From positions 1 to 17,957 of the forward strand of contig JAZLCO010000132.1 in the NCBI GenBank assembly GCA_045614225.1: DNA of 17,957 bases, read 5' to 3'. The position numbers and the translations under genes were made by a program. This DNA comes from UBA9715 sp045614225 (GTDB lineage: Bacteria; Actinomycetota; Coriobacteriia; Coriobacteriales; Eggerthellaceae). The notes beneath the pieces were generated by a model, which made no database searches, was not told the origin of the DNA, and was given only the letters and a program-made list of their open reading frames with translations. This document shows positions 1 to 6,931 of this stretch, piece after piece; positions within the stretch are counted from its first letter, which is position 1, and each line of letters starts with the position of its first letter.

Positions 1-132
1 CGTGTTCACAAGCGCCCGGAAATACGCCCAAAGCTCTTCAGCATCTTCAGTTCTCGGAACATCTGCATCTCGTTCCACGCAGAGCGTTTTCACGAGGCTT
101 TTCAGAAGCTCGACTTTTCGTGCTTTATCCAT
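1..132 (-). CDS. Macrodomain protein-ADP-ribose hydrolase, N-terminal 44 codons only (cut by window edge)
   Basis: The reading frame starts at the ATG at 132 and runs off the left edge, so only 44 residues are visible. They begin MDKARKVELLKSL and end LWAYFRALVNT. The LW..(F/Y)RALVNT segment resembles the helical N-terminal extension of bacterial macrodomain proteins linked to SirTM sirtuins, which remove ADP-ribose from modified proteins. The ADP-ribose-binding core itself lies outside the window. GGAGG lies about 11 nt before the ATG, and the start is 6 nt after the sirtuin stop, so the two are very likely co-transcribed. The assignment rests on this short N-terminus plus context; the missing core would settle it. 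Confidence 0.72.
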   Translation of the reverse strand, partial: MDKARKVELLKSLVKTLCVERDADVPRTEDAEELWAYFRALVNT

Positions 133-138
133 ACTGAC

Positions 139-990
139 CTACACCTCCGAACGTTCAAGCAAATCGCTCAAAACGCGATCGATGTCAGCATCGATGAGGA
201 TGGAGCGGGATCGGATCGAGTCGTGTGCATACGCTTCGCCGTAGTTCACGCACGCATAGGTCGCATCCGGGTTCGCGTTCGTGTAACGCCAGAACGGGTA
301 CTTGATGATGACTGGCGTGTTGCCGCCCACACCCAATTCGAGGTAGAATACCTTGCCAGTTTGATGTGCCTCCAGGAAAGAGCGGTAACGCTCGGCGGCT
401 GCCCGCCAACCCGCGTCTTCAACGAACGTGTCGTCTGCGCGCAAGTTCATGGACATCGGTTTGCCGCATACTGGGCAGAACGGCACCAGCTCAGACGGAA
501 TGCGCATGTCGTGCTGCTCCTCCACCATACGCTTCACCGTCTCGTAGTTGTCGTACGTCTCATCGTGGCACGGTTCGCTGCACTGCCACAGGCCGTAGTC
601 TCCTTGCGTGTAGAAAAGACGATCCTTGGGAAAACCTGACAGCTGGAACTGGTGGTCGACGTTCGTGGTGATGACGAAATAGTCTTTGCCGTCCAGCAAG
701 CGCAGCAACTTTCCGTACGTGTCTTTAGGGGCTGGCTCGTAACGGTTGTGCCATATATAACGACTCCAGTACGCCCAGAGTTCATCCGGCGTTTTATACG
801 GGAAGAAACCCGCCGAGTACATATCGCGAAATCCGTACTGAGCGATGAAATCGGGAAATAGCCTCTCGAAGCGTTCGCCTGCATAGACAAATCCTGCAGC
901 GGTTGAGAGCCCTGCACCTGCGCCAACTACGATTGAATCGGCATCATCAAAGGCGCACTTCAATTCCTGCAAGGCATTTTCGTATTCCAT
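139..990 (-). CDS. Class-M sirtuin (SirTM-like), probable protein ADP-ribosyltransferase
   Basis: This 283-residue protein has a sirtuin Rossmann fold: GAGAGLS at 23-29 (NAD binding), TTNVDHQF at 108-115 (counterpart of the TQNID motif) and a zinc site of C137/C141 and C172/C175. Where classical sirtuins carry the catalytic His-Gly, this one reads TQG, with Gln129 in place of the His. From family knowledge, that His replacement together with a neighbouring macrodomain gene marks SirTM enzymes, which ADP-ribosylate a target protein rather than deacetylate. The ATG at 990 is preceded by AGGAG that overlaps the stop of the upstream ferredoxin/nitroreductase gene (9-nt gap), suggesting translational coupling. 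The usual carrier substrate, a lipoylated GcvH-like protein, is not visible in this window. Confidence 0.88.
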   Translation of the reverse strand: MEYENALQELKCAFDDADSIVVGAGAGLSTAAGFVYAGERFERLFPDFIAQYGFRDMYSAGFFPYKTPDELWAYWSRYIWHNRYEPAPKDTYGKLLRLLDGKDYFVITTNVDHQFQLSGFPKDRLFYTQGDYGLWQCSEPCHDETYDNYETVKRMVEEQHDMRIPSELVPFCPVCGKPMSMNLRADDTFVEDAGWRAAAERYRSFLEAHQTGKVFYLELGVGGNTPVIIKYPFWRYTNANPDATYACVNYGEAYAHDSIRSRSILIDADIDRVLSDLLERSEV

Positions 991-999
991 ATTGTTCTC

Positions 1000-1896
1000 C
1001 TACAAAAGGTTCAACTGGCCTTTCGATTGCTCCGTCCAACGATGGACCTTGCGTTGGTTCTTTTGCGTCCCGCGCGCATACGAAATCTCAGGATAGCCGA
1101 AGCCGACAATCAGCTTCATGTAGTGGTCGGACGGTATCCCGAGCATCTCGCGCGCCTCAGGCACAAGTTCGCATATCACATCCGAAGGATAGCTCATGAT
1201 GACGGTTCCGAGCCCGTGTGCATTGGCGAGCAGCTCGAAATAGGCGGTAGCTAGATTGCAGTTGATGGCATAGTCGGCCGCCCAGCGCCCCGTAGCCTTC
1301 ACATGCGCCACGAACAGATGAGGCGCTCCGCAGAAGAGCATGTCGCCCTTTCGCACGCTCTTCTCAGATTGTTTCATCTTGGTGTAGTAGAAGTCATCGA
1401 AACTCGACGTGTAGCGCCCTTGAGCAGCAGCTTCTTCCATTGCCGTATAAGCCACGTCATGAATCCTGCGCATGCGATCCTTGTCGTCAATCACGGTGTA
1501 TTCGACCGACTGCGAGTTCCCTCCCGCCGGAACATTCTGCATCGCAGACAAAATGCTGTCGATAACCGCTGGATCGACGTTCTCATCACGATAGCGTCTG
1601 CATGAACGGCGGTTCGCTACGAGGCGCTCCAAGAATGCGCCCGTCTCAGGCGGCGCAGGCAGAAGCGAATCCTCGGGCACCTTTCCAAATATTGAAATGG
1701 CACCTACCGGACACACGGCAAGGCAGTGCTCGCACTTCCAGCATCCGCGCCATCCGAAACGTTCGAAAGGCAGCATGTGCGGAAGGCCGTCTTCGCCCTG
1801 TTCGATAACCATGCCCGCACACACAGCAGCGCACCGCCCGCATCGAATGCACTTGGATGCATCAACCGTGAAATTGGTTTTCCCCTCTACTCCCAT
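1000..1896 (-). CDS. Ferredoxin-nitroreductase fusion protein
   Basis: The protein has 298 residues. An N-terminal two-[4Fe-4S] ferredoxin domain carries C16/C19/C22/C26 and C52/C55/C58 followed by C62-Pro. It is followed by an FMN nitroreductase domain beginning at the typical arginine-rich RRSCRRYRDENV (97-108). Such fusions are thought to move electrons from ferredoxin-like clusters to FMN for reducing nitro compounds or other oxidised substrates; the actual substrate cannot be read from the sequence. The ATG at 1896 has an AGGTGG about 9 nt upstream. The gene lies directly before the sirtuin gene, so it is probably the redox member of the SirTM-macrodomain operon. A hairpin at 1924-1955 separates it from the upstream nitroreductase gene. 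Confidence 0.88.
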   Translation of the reverse strand: MGVEGKTNFTVDASKCIRCGRCAAVCAGMVIEQGEDGLPHMLPFERFGWRGCWKCEHCLAVCPVGAISIFGKVPEDSLLPAPPETGAFLERLVANRRSCRRYRDENVDPAVIDSILSAMQNVPAGGNSQSVEYTVIDDKDRMRRIHDVAYTAMEEAAAQGRYTSSFDDFYYTKMKQSEKSVRKGDMLFCGAPHLFVAHVKATGRWAADYAINCNLATAYFELLANAHGLGTVIMSYPSDVICELVPEAREMLGIPSDHYMKLIVGFGYPEISYARGTQKNQRKVHRWTEQSKGQLNLL

Positions 1897-1915
1897 GCTT
1901 GTTATCCACCTTCCA

Positions 1916-1957
1916 TTAAAAACAAGGAGGCTGAAAAACCATCTCCAGCCTCCTTTC
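1916..1957 (-). terminator. Intrinsic terminator after the 1981-2727 nitroreductase gene
   Basis: On the minus strand a 10-bp perfect stem (1946-1955 pairing with 1924-1933, AAGGAGGCTG / CAGCCTCCTT) encloses a 12-nt loop and is followed by G then five Ts. It lies 24 nt after the nitroreductase stop and just before the ferredoxin/nitroreductase gene, so it may be a partial terminator that lowers downstream expression. No convincing promoter is visible between it and the start at 1896. Confidence 0.7.
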
Positions 1958-1980
1958 GATGCATCATCACGTTTGAACAG

Positions 1981-2727
1981 TTATGCGAAGGCGCCACCGG
2001 AACCCCATTCCCAAGTACCAGCGACACCGCAAGCGTCAGCCACCACTGCGAAATGGTATTTCGCAATACCCAAATCAGTGTATTCCATCCCAGATTTCAC
2101 GCGAATGAGCTCGGCGCGAACGGGGCCATCAACATCATCTTGGACGAACACGACTGGCTGCTCGTTGATTGCCGAGGGGCCCTTCCATACTGCGTCGACG
2201 CATGCTTGAATCCATTCGGGGGCATCGCCGAGCGGCACAGGACCGCGGTAGAGATCGTCAAGCGCTTTCGAACGGCTGCGAATGCCAGCGCGAATTGTGC
2301 GCTGCTTGAGCGGAATCTTCAAAGGGGCGTAGCCGATGGGAATGACGTCGTGCAAAACCTCGCCTTCGCCGAGCTCGACGCGCGTCGTCGCACGGTCGAA
2401 TGTGCCTGCAACCCAGCAGGTCGAGAGACCCATCATCTCGGCGAGCAGCACGAGCCTCTCACCGTAGTAGCCGAGCTTTTCCTCCTCTACCGGATCTTTC
2501 CGAGCAACAAGCGCTGCATAGCACGGCGGATTGCCAGCAAACATCTTGTCGCTCATGCTGATGACCGTGCCATCTGCACGCGGACCGAAGATCTGGAAAT
2601 GCAGCCCCGTCTCCTCATTGATGCGCGTAGCCTCTTCTACAAGCGCATCGAACTTCTCCTGCTCGACTTGTTGGTCGGTGAAAGCTCGACAAGAAAAGCG
2701 CTTTTCGATTGCCTGAATGATGTCCAT
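1981..2727 (-). CDS. Nitroreductase family protein, TM1586-like
   Basis: This 248-residue protein begins MDIIQAIEKRFSCRAF, the classic nitroreductase opening in which the Arg and Ser/Arg residues contact FMN. The interior segment LAEMMGLSTCWVAGTFDR and the duplicated-half organisation (a second nitroreductase-like stretch near WIQACVDAVWKGPSAINEQPV) resemble the TM1586-type subgroup. Substrate unknown. An in-frame ATG 15 nt upstream (2742) is rejected because it has no ribosome binding site, whereas ATG 2727 has AGGTGG four bases before it. It is separated from the SDR gene upstream by 76 nt and from the ferredoxin/nitroreductase gene by a terminator hairpin. Confidence 0.85.
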   Translation of the reverse strand: MDIIQAIEKRFSCRAFTDQQVEQEKFDALVEEATRINEETGLHFQIFGPRADGTVISMSDKMFAGNPPCYAALVARKDPVEEEKLGYYGERLVLLAEMMGLSTCWVAGTFDRATTRVELGEGEVLHDVIPIGYAPLKIPLKQRTIRAGIRSRSKALDDLYRGPVPLGDAPEWIQACVDAVWKGPSAINEQPVVFVQDDVDGPVRAELIRVKSGMEYTDLGIAKYHFAVVADACGVAGTWEWGSGGAFA

Positions 2728-2803
2728 CGTTCCACCTATCATCGTTGCTTTTAGTAATAATTCAAAGACATGATAGCTGAAACCAATTGATCTGCTAGCT
2801 ACG

Positions 2804-3580
2804 TTATCGATTCATTCGGGCAGCAAATTTGCGAGCAACGGAACGTGGAACCAAGCGCACCGCAAACGCAAGTCGTTTTGTAATCGCGCCCTGCAAGCTG
2901 ACGGCTTTGCCCTTCATCATTGCCTCGCAGCCACGCTTTGCAACCGTAGCGGCATCATCGGCATGACGGAACATCGTCGAATTCGAGCCCATGTCGGCGG
3001 CGGCTTCAAAACCAGTTGCAGTCGGCCCCGGACAGAGCGCCGTCACAGTGACGCCTGTGCCCTTGAGCTCTTCGTGCAAAGCCTCGGAGAAGCTGAGAAC
3101 ATACGCCTTCGATGCGTAGTAGACGCTCATGTAGGGTCCAGGGCAAAATGCTGCGGCAGAAGCCAGGTTCATGACCATTCCCGCACCCCGTTCCACCATG
3201 TGCGGCACGAATAAATGCATGAGCTGCATAAGGACAACAACGTTTACCTGTACCATGTCGCGCTGACGTTGCCAATCCGCCTCGTGAAAGGCACCGGAAT
3301 CGCCAAACCCAGCATTGTTGATGTGCACGTCGATATGCAAATTCCGCTCCAAAACGAAATCGTACACATCGAGCGCCGCATCCTCGCGGGCGAGGTCGGC
3401 GGGAAAAACAAGCACCTCGATACCATGGGCAGCCTCGAGCTCGTCTTTCAACGCACGCAACTTGTCCTCTCTGCGCGCTACGAGCAGTAGGCCGAACCCC
3501 TCTTTCGCGAGTATGCGTGCGATCTCCTTTCCAAGACCACTCGAAGCTCCTGTTACCAAGGCCATAGGTTTCTTTTCCAT
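2804..3580 (-). CDS. Short-chain dehydrogenase/reductase (classical SDR)
   Basis: This 258-residue NAD(P)-dependent oxidoreductase has TGASSGLG at 10-17 (cofactor loop), NNAG at 88-91, a serine in NLAS at 138-141 and the catalytic YYASK at 154-158. The ARR at 35-37 just after the second strand suggests NADP(H) preference. Substrate cannot be deduced. The start at 3580 is chosen over a longer frame from 3613 because GTAGGAGG precedes MEKKPMALVTG at ideal distance. It lies 56 nt downstream of the metallo-beta-lactamase gene on the same strand and is probably in its operon. It resembles the second SDR at the right end of the window, sharing YYA(S/T)KAYV and GTGVTVTAL. Confidence 0.9.
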   Translation of the reverse strand: MEKKPMALVTGASSGLGKEIARILAKEGFGLLLVARREDKLRALKDELEAAHGIEVLVFPADLAREDAALDVYDFVLERNLHIDVHINNAGFGDSGAFHEADWQRQRDMVQVNVVVLMQLMHLFVPHMVERGAGMVMNLASAAAFCPGPYMSVYYASKAYVLSFSEALHEELKGTGVTVTALCPGPTATGFEAAADMGSNSTMFRHADDAATVAKRGCEAMMKGKAVSLQGAITKRLAFAVRLVPRSVARKFAARMNR

Positions 3581-3636
3581 CTGGAACCTCCTACAATTCG
3601 ACGGCGCGAACACGAACCCGTCTCCTGTTCATGCTC

Positions 3637-4485
3637 CTACAACTCGATGACGTGTGGTTTGATGTCGGGATCGTGATTCGCAAGTGATTCCACGCACATT
3701 GGATCGAGCGACTGCTCGCGAATCCAAGCGAGCGACTTTTTCTGCGCTTCCTTGTCGGCGGCAATTCCGCTCGTGATCTGTTCTTCCCAGCTTTTTCGCG
3801 CGTAACCACCGTCGCTGAACAACAGGACGAACTTGCCCTCCTCGTTCACGACCTTAACTGCGAACAGACCGTCGGCATGGCCTGGGATGTTGATCAACTG
3901 GATTGAGCCATCACCCAAAAGATCGTACGACTTGCCAAAAGGTCCCTTATCGTCGTTCCATTCGACTGCATCGAGCTCGACCATGCTCCACCAGCCCTTG
4001 TTGTAGCGCACATGGTTGGTCAACTTGCTCGCAAAGCGAACCTCATCAGCCGCAACCACGAAACGCTTGGCGTCCTTGACTTGCGCGAGGCCGTTTGCGT
4101 GGTCACAATCGAGGTGCGTGAGCAGCACCGCGTCAATGTCCGATGTATTGACACCCAAATCCGCCAGCTGTTCGTCAATGCACTTGCCCAGCGGGACTTG
4201 ACCTTGGTTGACCTCGTAAAGCATAAGCGAGCCAAGTGACTTAACCTGAGCCTTCTTGTCGAACTCCCCGTTGGGGCTCATAGCACGTGCCCAACCGGTG
4301 TCGACGAGGAACTTGCCCTTCGGGTGCTCGATAAGATAGGCAGATACCGGCAGCCACAAGCGATCTTCCTTTTTGCCGAATATGCCGGATGCTTTCACGG
4401 CACTGCAGTGATCACCGCCAAAGGGCAGATCAGGCGAAACGCACACTTCACCGGTGTGAAACACATGAATCCTTATTCCAGACAT
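3637..4485 (-). CDS. Metallo-beta-lactamase-fold hydrolase, AHL-lactonase-like family, altered metal motif
   Basis: This 282-residue protein has an MBL fold: SAYLIEHPKGKFLVDTGW (48-65), the metal motif THLDCDHANG (123-132), PGHADG (201-206), FSDGGY (223-228) and NHDP (270-273). It aligns best with proteins labelled N-acyl homoserine lactonase family. The canonical HxHxDH is HxDxDH here (Asp126 in place of the second His), so the first metal site differs and lactonase activity should not be assumed. The start at 4485 (MSGIRIHVFHTG) has GAGAGG 10 nt upstream; a longer frame from 4521 lacks support. It is followed by the SDR gene and preceded by a truncated TetR gene and an inverted repeat, suggesting a once-regulated small operon. 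Confidence 0.83.
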   Translation of the reverse strand: MSGIRIHVFHTGEVCVSPDLPFGGDHCSAVKASGIFGKKEDRLWLPVSAYLIEHPKGKFLVDTGWARAMSPNGEFDKKAQVKSLGSLMLYEVNQGQVPLGKCIDEQLADLGVNTSDIDAVLLTHLDCDHANGLAQVKDAKRFVVAADEVRFASKLTNHVRYNKGWWSMVELDAVEWNDDKGPFGKSYDLLGDGSIQLINIPGHADGLFAVKVVNEEGKFVLLFSDGGYARKSWEEQITSGIAADKEAQKKSLAWIREQSLDPMCVESLANHDPDIKPHVIEL

Positions 4486-4549
4486 GGAGTGCCATCCTCT
4501 CGTTCTCGATAGCGCTTTCACCTAAGAATAATCGCCTGAGAAGAGACCG

Positions 4550-4579
4550 CGAACACTACACGTTTGCAAAATGTGTTCG
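4550..4579. promoter_or_regulatory. Inverted repeat upstream of the MBL-SDR operon, possible operator
   Basis: CGAACAC (4550-4556) and GTGTTCG (4573-4579) form a perfect 7-bp inverted repeat with a 16-nt AT-rich centre. It sits between the TetR remnant and the MBL gene, where a regulator of that operon would bind. Sequence evidence only; no recognised consensus and no clear -35/-10 pair was found beside it. Confidence 0.35.
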
Positions 4580-4599
4580 GAATTCAATACCGCATAGAC

Positions 4600-5019
4600 T
4601 TACAGCGAGGCAATGATTGCAGTAATTGCACGCTCGATGATGCGTTTGGCATCCTCAATACCGGTGGCATCTGGATGTTCCATCCACCAGGTATATGCTC
4701 CAATAATTGCCGATGCGCCCATCTCAGCAAGAAGATCCCAGTTCTGACGCATGCGCACCTGGGGGAAGCGACGTGCGAAGTTGGCCTTTATGGCATCTTT
4801 CCACCGGGCAACAAAGCGGGAATCAGGCTGCACGATGAGCAATGTTCGAAAATCAGCCCAATTGGCCTCGATGAAAGCAAAGGTCTCATCAAGGAATGCA
4901 GCGAAATCCATGGTTATCAAATCGCCACCCGAAACGCGCTCAGTAACTTCGGCTAGCCCCCCAAGCAGCCCGTCCTCGACTTCGGTGAGAACGTCGTCGA
5001 CATTGCGGTAATGAGCATA
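4600..5019 (-). pseudogene. TetR-family regulator, 5'-truncated (DNA-binding domain missing)
   Basis: From about 5019 down to the stop at 4600 the frame encodes YAHYRNVDDVLTEVEDGLL and then about 120 residues of helical ligand-binding domain ending IIERAITAIIASL. YAHYRNVDDVL is the characteristic end of a TetR helix-turn-helix (usually preceded by something like INRSTF). The residues upstream in this frame do not resemble an HTH, and the space is taken by the start of the divergent GH25 gene. The first about 45 residues therefore appear deleted, leaving an effector-domain fragment. It lies just upstream of the MBL-SDR operon, which it may once have controlled. A short protein from an internal start is possible but has no clear ribosome binding site. 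Confidence 0.6.
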
Positions 5020-5117
5020 GCAGTGTAGGTAGTTATTTATTGGCACGATACAAGCGTGGTGATAGGCTATGCAAACGATCTGCAGTTGCTTGCATGCATG
5101 AATTGGGAGCTTTTGTT

Positions 5118-5858
5118 GTGCTGAAACGAATCGTAATTGCACTCGTTACTGTTGCGCTCTTGTTGGTAGCAGTGGTTCTGGGGGTCAAGGCGGAGGTCAT
5201 CCGACCTAACATGATCTTCACGCCCGAAGGTGTTAAGGGTATAGACACAAGCGAGTATCAAGGCGCAATCGACTTCGAAGCCCTCTCGAGTGCGGGAATC
5301 GAGTTTGTCTACGCCAAAGCATCAGAGGGCACAACCCATGTCGACGCCCAGTTCTCGGCCACATGCGAACGTGCCTCAGGCAGTCATGTCGCCCTTGGCG
5401 CATACCACTTTTTCTCATTCGACTCCCCTGGCGAATCGCAAGCTGCAAACTTCATTGCGTCTGCAAAAGCATCTTGGAATGACCCTGCTATACGCTCATT
5501 GAAACCTGCCGTCGATGTGGAATGGTACGGAGACAAGAAACAGAACCCACCTCAAGCCGAAAATGTGCGCCGCGAGCTCAGGGCATTCGTCGAATCAGTC
5601 GAAGCAGCCTGCGGCCACAAGCCCCTCATCTACACTGGCAACGATGTCTACGACCTCTACCTGAAGGGATATTTCGACGATTGCGACCTGTGGATCTCGT
5701 GTCGCAAATGGCCTGCTTGGGCCGAGTGGCCACAAGGAGGTTGGACCATTTGGCAGTACAGCGACGTAGGCGAAGTGAAAGGTGCTGCCAACGAGGAGGG
5801 TCACGTAGACCTCGATGTACTCGCCAAGGGACTCTCTGTGGATGACTTGATTATGTGA
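5118..5858 (+). CDS. Membrane-anchored GH25 muramidase (lysozyme)
   Basis: This 246-residue protein starts at GTG 5118 (read MLKRIVIALVTVALLLVAVV), chosen because GGGAG lies 8 nt upstream; a longer frame from TTG 5040 has no such site. The N-terminus is one hydrophobic signal-anchor segment of about 18 residues. The rest is a glycoside hydrolase family 25 domain: GIDTSEYQG (the first catalytic-site Asp), YAKASEGTTHVD, GAYHFFSF, PAVDVEW (the catalytic D-x-E pair), PLIYTGNDVY and the C-terminal WTIWQYSDVG. These enzymes cleave the N-acetylmuramic acid to N-acetylglucosamine bond of peptidoglycan, here probably at the outer face of the membrane for wall remodelling. No separate wall-binding repeats are seen. 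It is divergent from the TetR remnant. Confidence 0.9.
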   Translation: MLKRIVIALVTVALLLVAVVLGVKAEVIRPNMIFTPEGVKGIDTSEYQGAIDFEALSSAGIEFVYAKASEGTTHVDAQFSATCERASGSHVALGAYHFFSFDSPGESQAANFIASAKASWNDPAIRSLKPAVDVEWYGDKKQNPPQAENVRRELRAFVESVEAACGHKPLIYTGNDVYDLYLKGYFDDCDLWISCRKWPAWAEWPQGGWTIWQYSDVGEVKGAANEEGHVDLDVLAKGLSVDDLIM

Positions 5859-5952
5859 CTGTCTCGATGAGATGATTAACTATCTGCTCGGACCGAAACC
5901 CTAACAACTCGAAATCAGTAAGAGCACTAAGCTCTATCACGTCTTGTCCTCA

Positions 5953-6180
5953 TCAAAAGGAATCATCCCACCCGAAGCCGTCGTCGAAGCTTCCGAAAGG
6001 CCTGAGATCGTCAAAGCCGGCAAGGCCCGGCTCTTCGTAGTCTTCCTCGTCCTCGTACTCCTCTTCGACTTCGTAGCCATAGAAATCGTCTTCGTCGTTG
6101 AAATCTTCATCGTTCAGATCGAGAGGCTCGAAGCCGGTGGGCTCGGGAGTATCTATAGGGCCGTACATGAACTCCACCAT
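5953..6180 (-). CDS. Small, extremely acidic hypothetical protein
   Basis: The frame gives 75 residues starting at ATG 6180, preceded by GGAGG with a 6-nt spacer; a longer frame from 6336 has no support. By my count 29 residues are Asp or Glu and only one (Arg60) is basic, with many Phe, Tyr and Trp. A core of DLNDEDFNDEDD and EVEEEYEDEEDYEE is flanked by PEPTGFEPL and a C-terminal FDD-rich tail (FGSFDDGFGWDDSF). No family recognised. Low complexity, no membrane segment, probably disordered and cytoplasmic. It is convergent with the GH25 gene and divergent from the TetR gene. Possible roles (basic-partner masking, metal binding, assembly factor) are speculation. Confidence 0.65.
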   Translation of the reverse strand: MVEFMYGPIDTPEPTGFEPLDLNDEDFNDEDDFYGYEVEEEYEDEEDYEEPGLAGFDDLRPFGSFDDGFGWDDSF

Positions 6181-6290
6181 TATCTTCCTCCAAGAACGTT
6201 GATGCGAACGTATCGCACATGACCTGTTAATTGTACATAGCGAAGCGACGAACCGCCTACACCAGACGCAGACTTCTCGGCCAACTTTTG

Positions 6291-6296
6291 TATAAT
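6291..6296 (+). promoter_or_regulatory. Probable -10 box of the TetR-hydrolase operon
   Basis: A perfect TATAAT lies 39 nt before the TetR start codon at 6335, putting the expected transcription start at about 6303, directly against the palindrome at 6306-6321. No good -35 hexamer is visible at 16-18 nt spacing, so the promoter may be weak or activator-dependent. Confidence 0.55.
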
Positions 6297-6305
6297 AGAC
6301 GCGTA

Positions 6306-6321
6306 TATAACACTTGTTATA
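6306..6321. promoter_or_regulatory. Palindromic operator of the TetR-hydrolase operon
   Basis: TATAACA CT TGTTATA is a perfect 7+2+7 palindrome just after the -10 box and 13 nt before the TetR ATG. A TetR homodimer bound here would block transcription initiation, giving autorepression and control of the downstream hydrolase. The position and symmetry are seen; binding is inferred. Confidence 0.65.
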
Positions 6322-6334
6322 AATGGAGTTATGC

Positions 6335-6910
6335 ATGAGTCCAAAAGTTGTGACTTCACGCGATGAAATCGCGCAGGCTGCATTCGAAATCGTGCGCGAA
6401 GAAGGTCACGAGTTTTTAACTGTGCGTCACATTGCCGAACGGCTTGGCTGTTCAACCCAGCCCCTGCTCTACCATTTCAAATCCATTGAGGAAATCAGGC
6501 AGGCCGCCTACGATCTTGCAGAAGAATTCAGGACGCGCTTCATTACAGAGCTGACCGGCGAATACCCTCACCCGATGCTCGAGGTGGGTATGAGATACCT
6601 TCGCTTCGGCCACGATGAGGCGCGTCTCTTCCGTTTCCTTTTTCAGACAGGAAGATATTCGGGGCAAGATCTGCTTGCGCTTAACGATGACGAGAATCTG
6701 GCGCCTGTCATTGACGTCTTGCAGCAAGTTGCAGGCCTCGACCGCGAGCATGCGAATCTCATGTTCACATCGCTTGCCGTGATGGCACATGGTTATGCGA
6801 GCTTTATGGCCAACAACTCGATGCCATTAAACGAGAAGCTTGCCAAGCAGCTGCTAATCAACGCCTACACCGGCGCAATGGAGTCAGCGCGCATGTCGCA
6901 GGAACAATAG
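6335..6910 (+). CDS. TetR/AcrR-family transcriptional regulator
   Basis: This 191-residue protein has an N-terminal HTH (about residues 28-47: LTVRHIAERLGCSTQPLLYHF) and a helical C-terminal ligand-binding domain including a FRFLFQTGRY segment. The start at 6335 (MSPKVV) has GGAG six bases upstream; an in-frame ATG at 6323 overlaps the operator flank and is less likely. It is followed after 21 nt by the membrane-anchored alpha/beta hydrolase, so it probably represses itself and that gene through the palindrome at 6306-6321. The ligand is unknown, though the partner suggests a lipid or ester. Confidence 0.9.
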   Translation: MSPKVVTSRDEIAQAAFEIVREEGHEFLTVRHIAERLGCSTQPLLYHFKSIEEIRQAAYDLAEEFRTRFITELTGEYPHPMLEVGMRYLRFGHDEARLFRFLFQTGRYSGQDLLALNDDENLAPVIDVLQQVAGLDREHANLMFTSLAVMAHGYASFMANNSMPLNEKLAKQLLINAYTGAMESARMSQEQ

Positions 6911-6931
6911 CACCAACGGAAAGGATTCACC

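Noticed and set aside
1726..2754. A 342-codon plus-strand frame across two nitroreductase genes.
   Set aside because: It is an antisense shadow of well-recognised minus-strand genes and has no recognisable motif.
5040..5117. Longer GH25 start at TTG 5040.
   Set aside because: No ribosome binding site, and it would put a charged, non-signal stretch before the membrane anchor. GTG 5118 has GGGAG at 8 nt and begins directly with the anchor.
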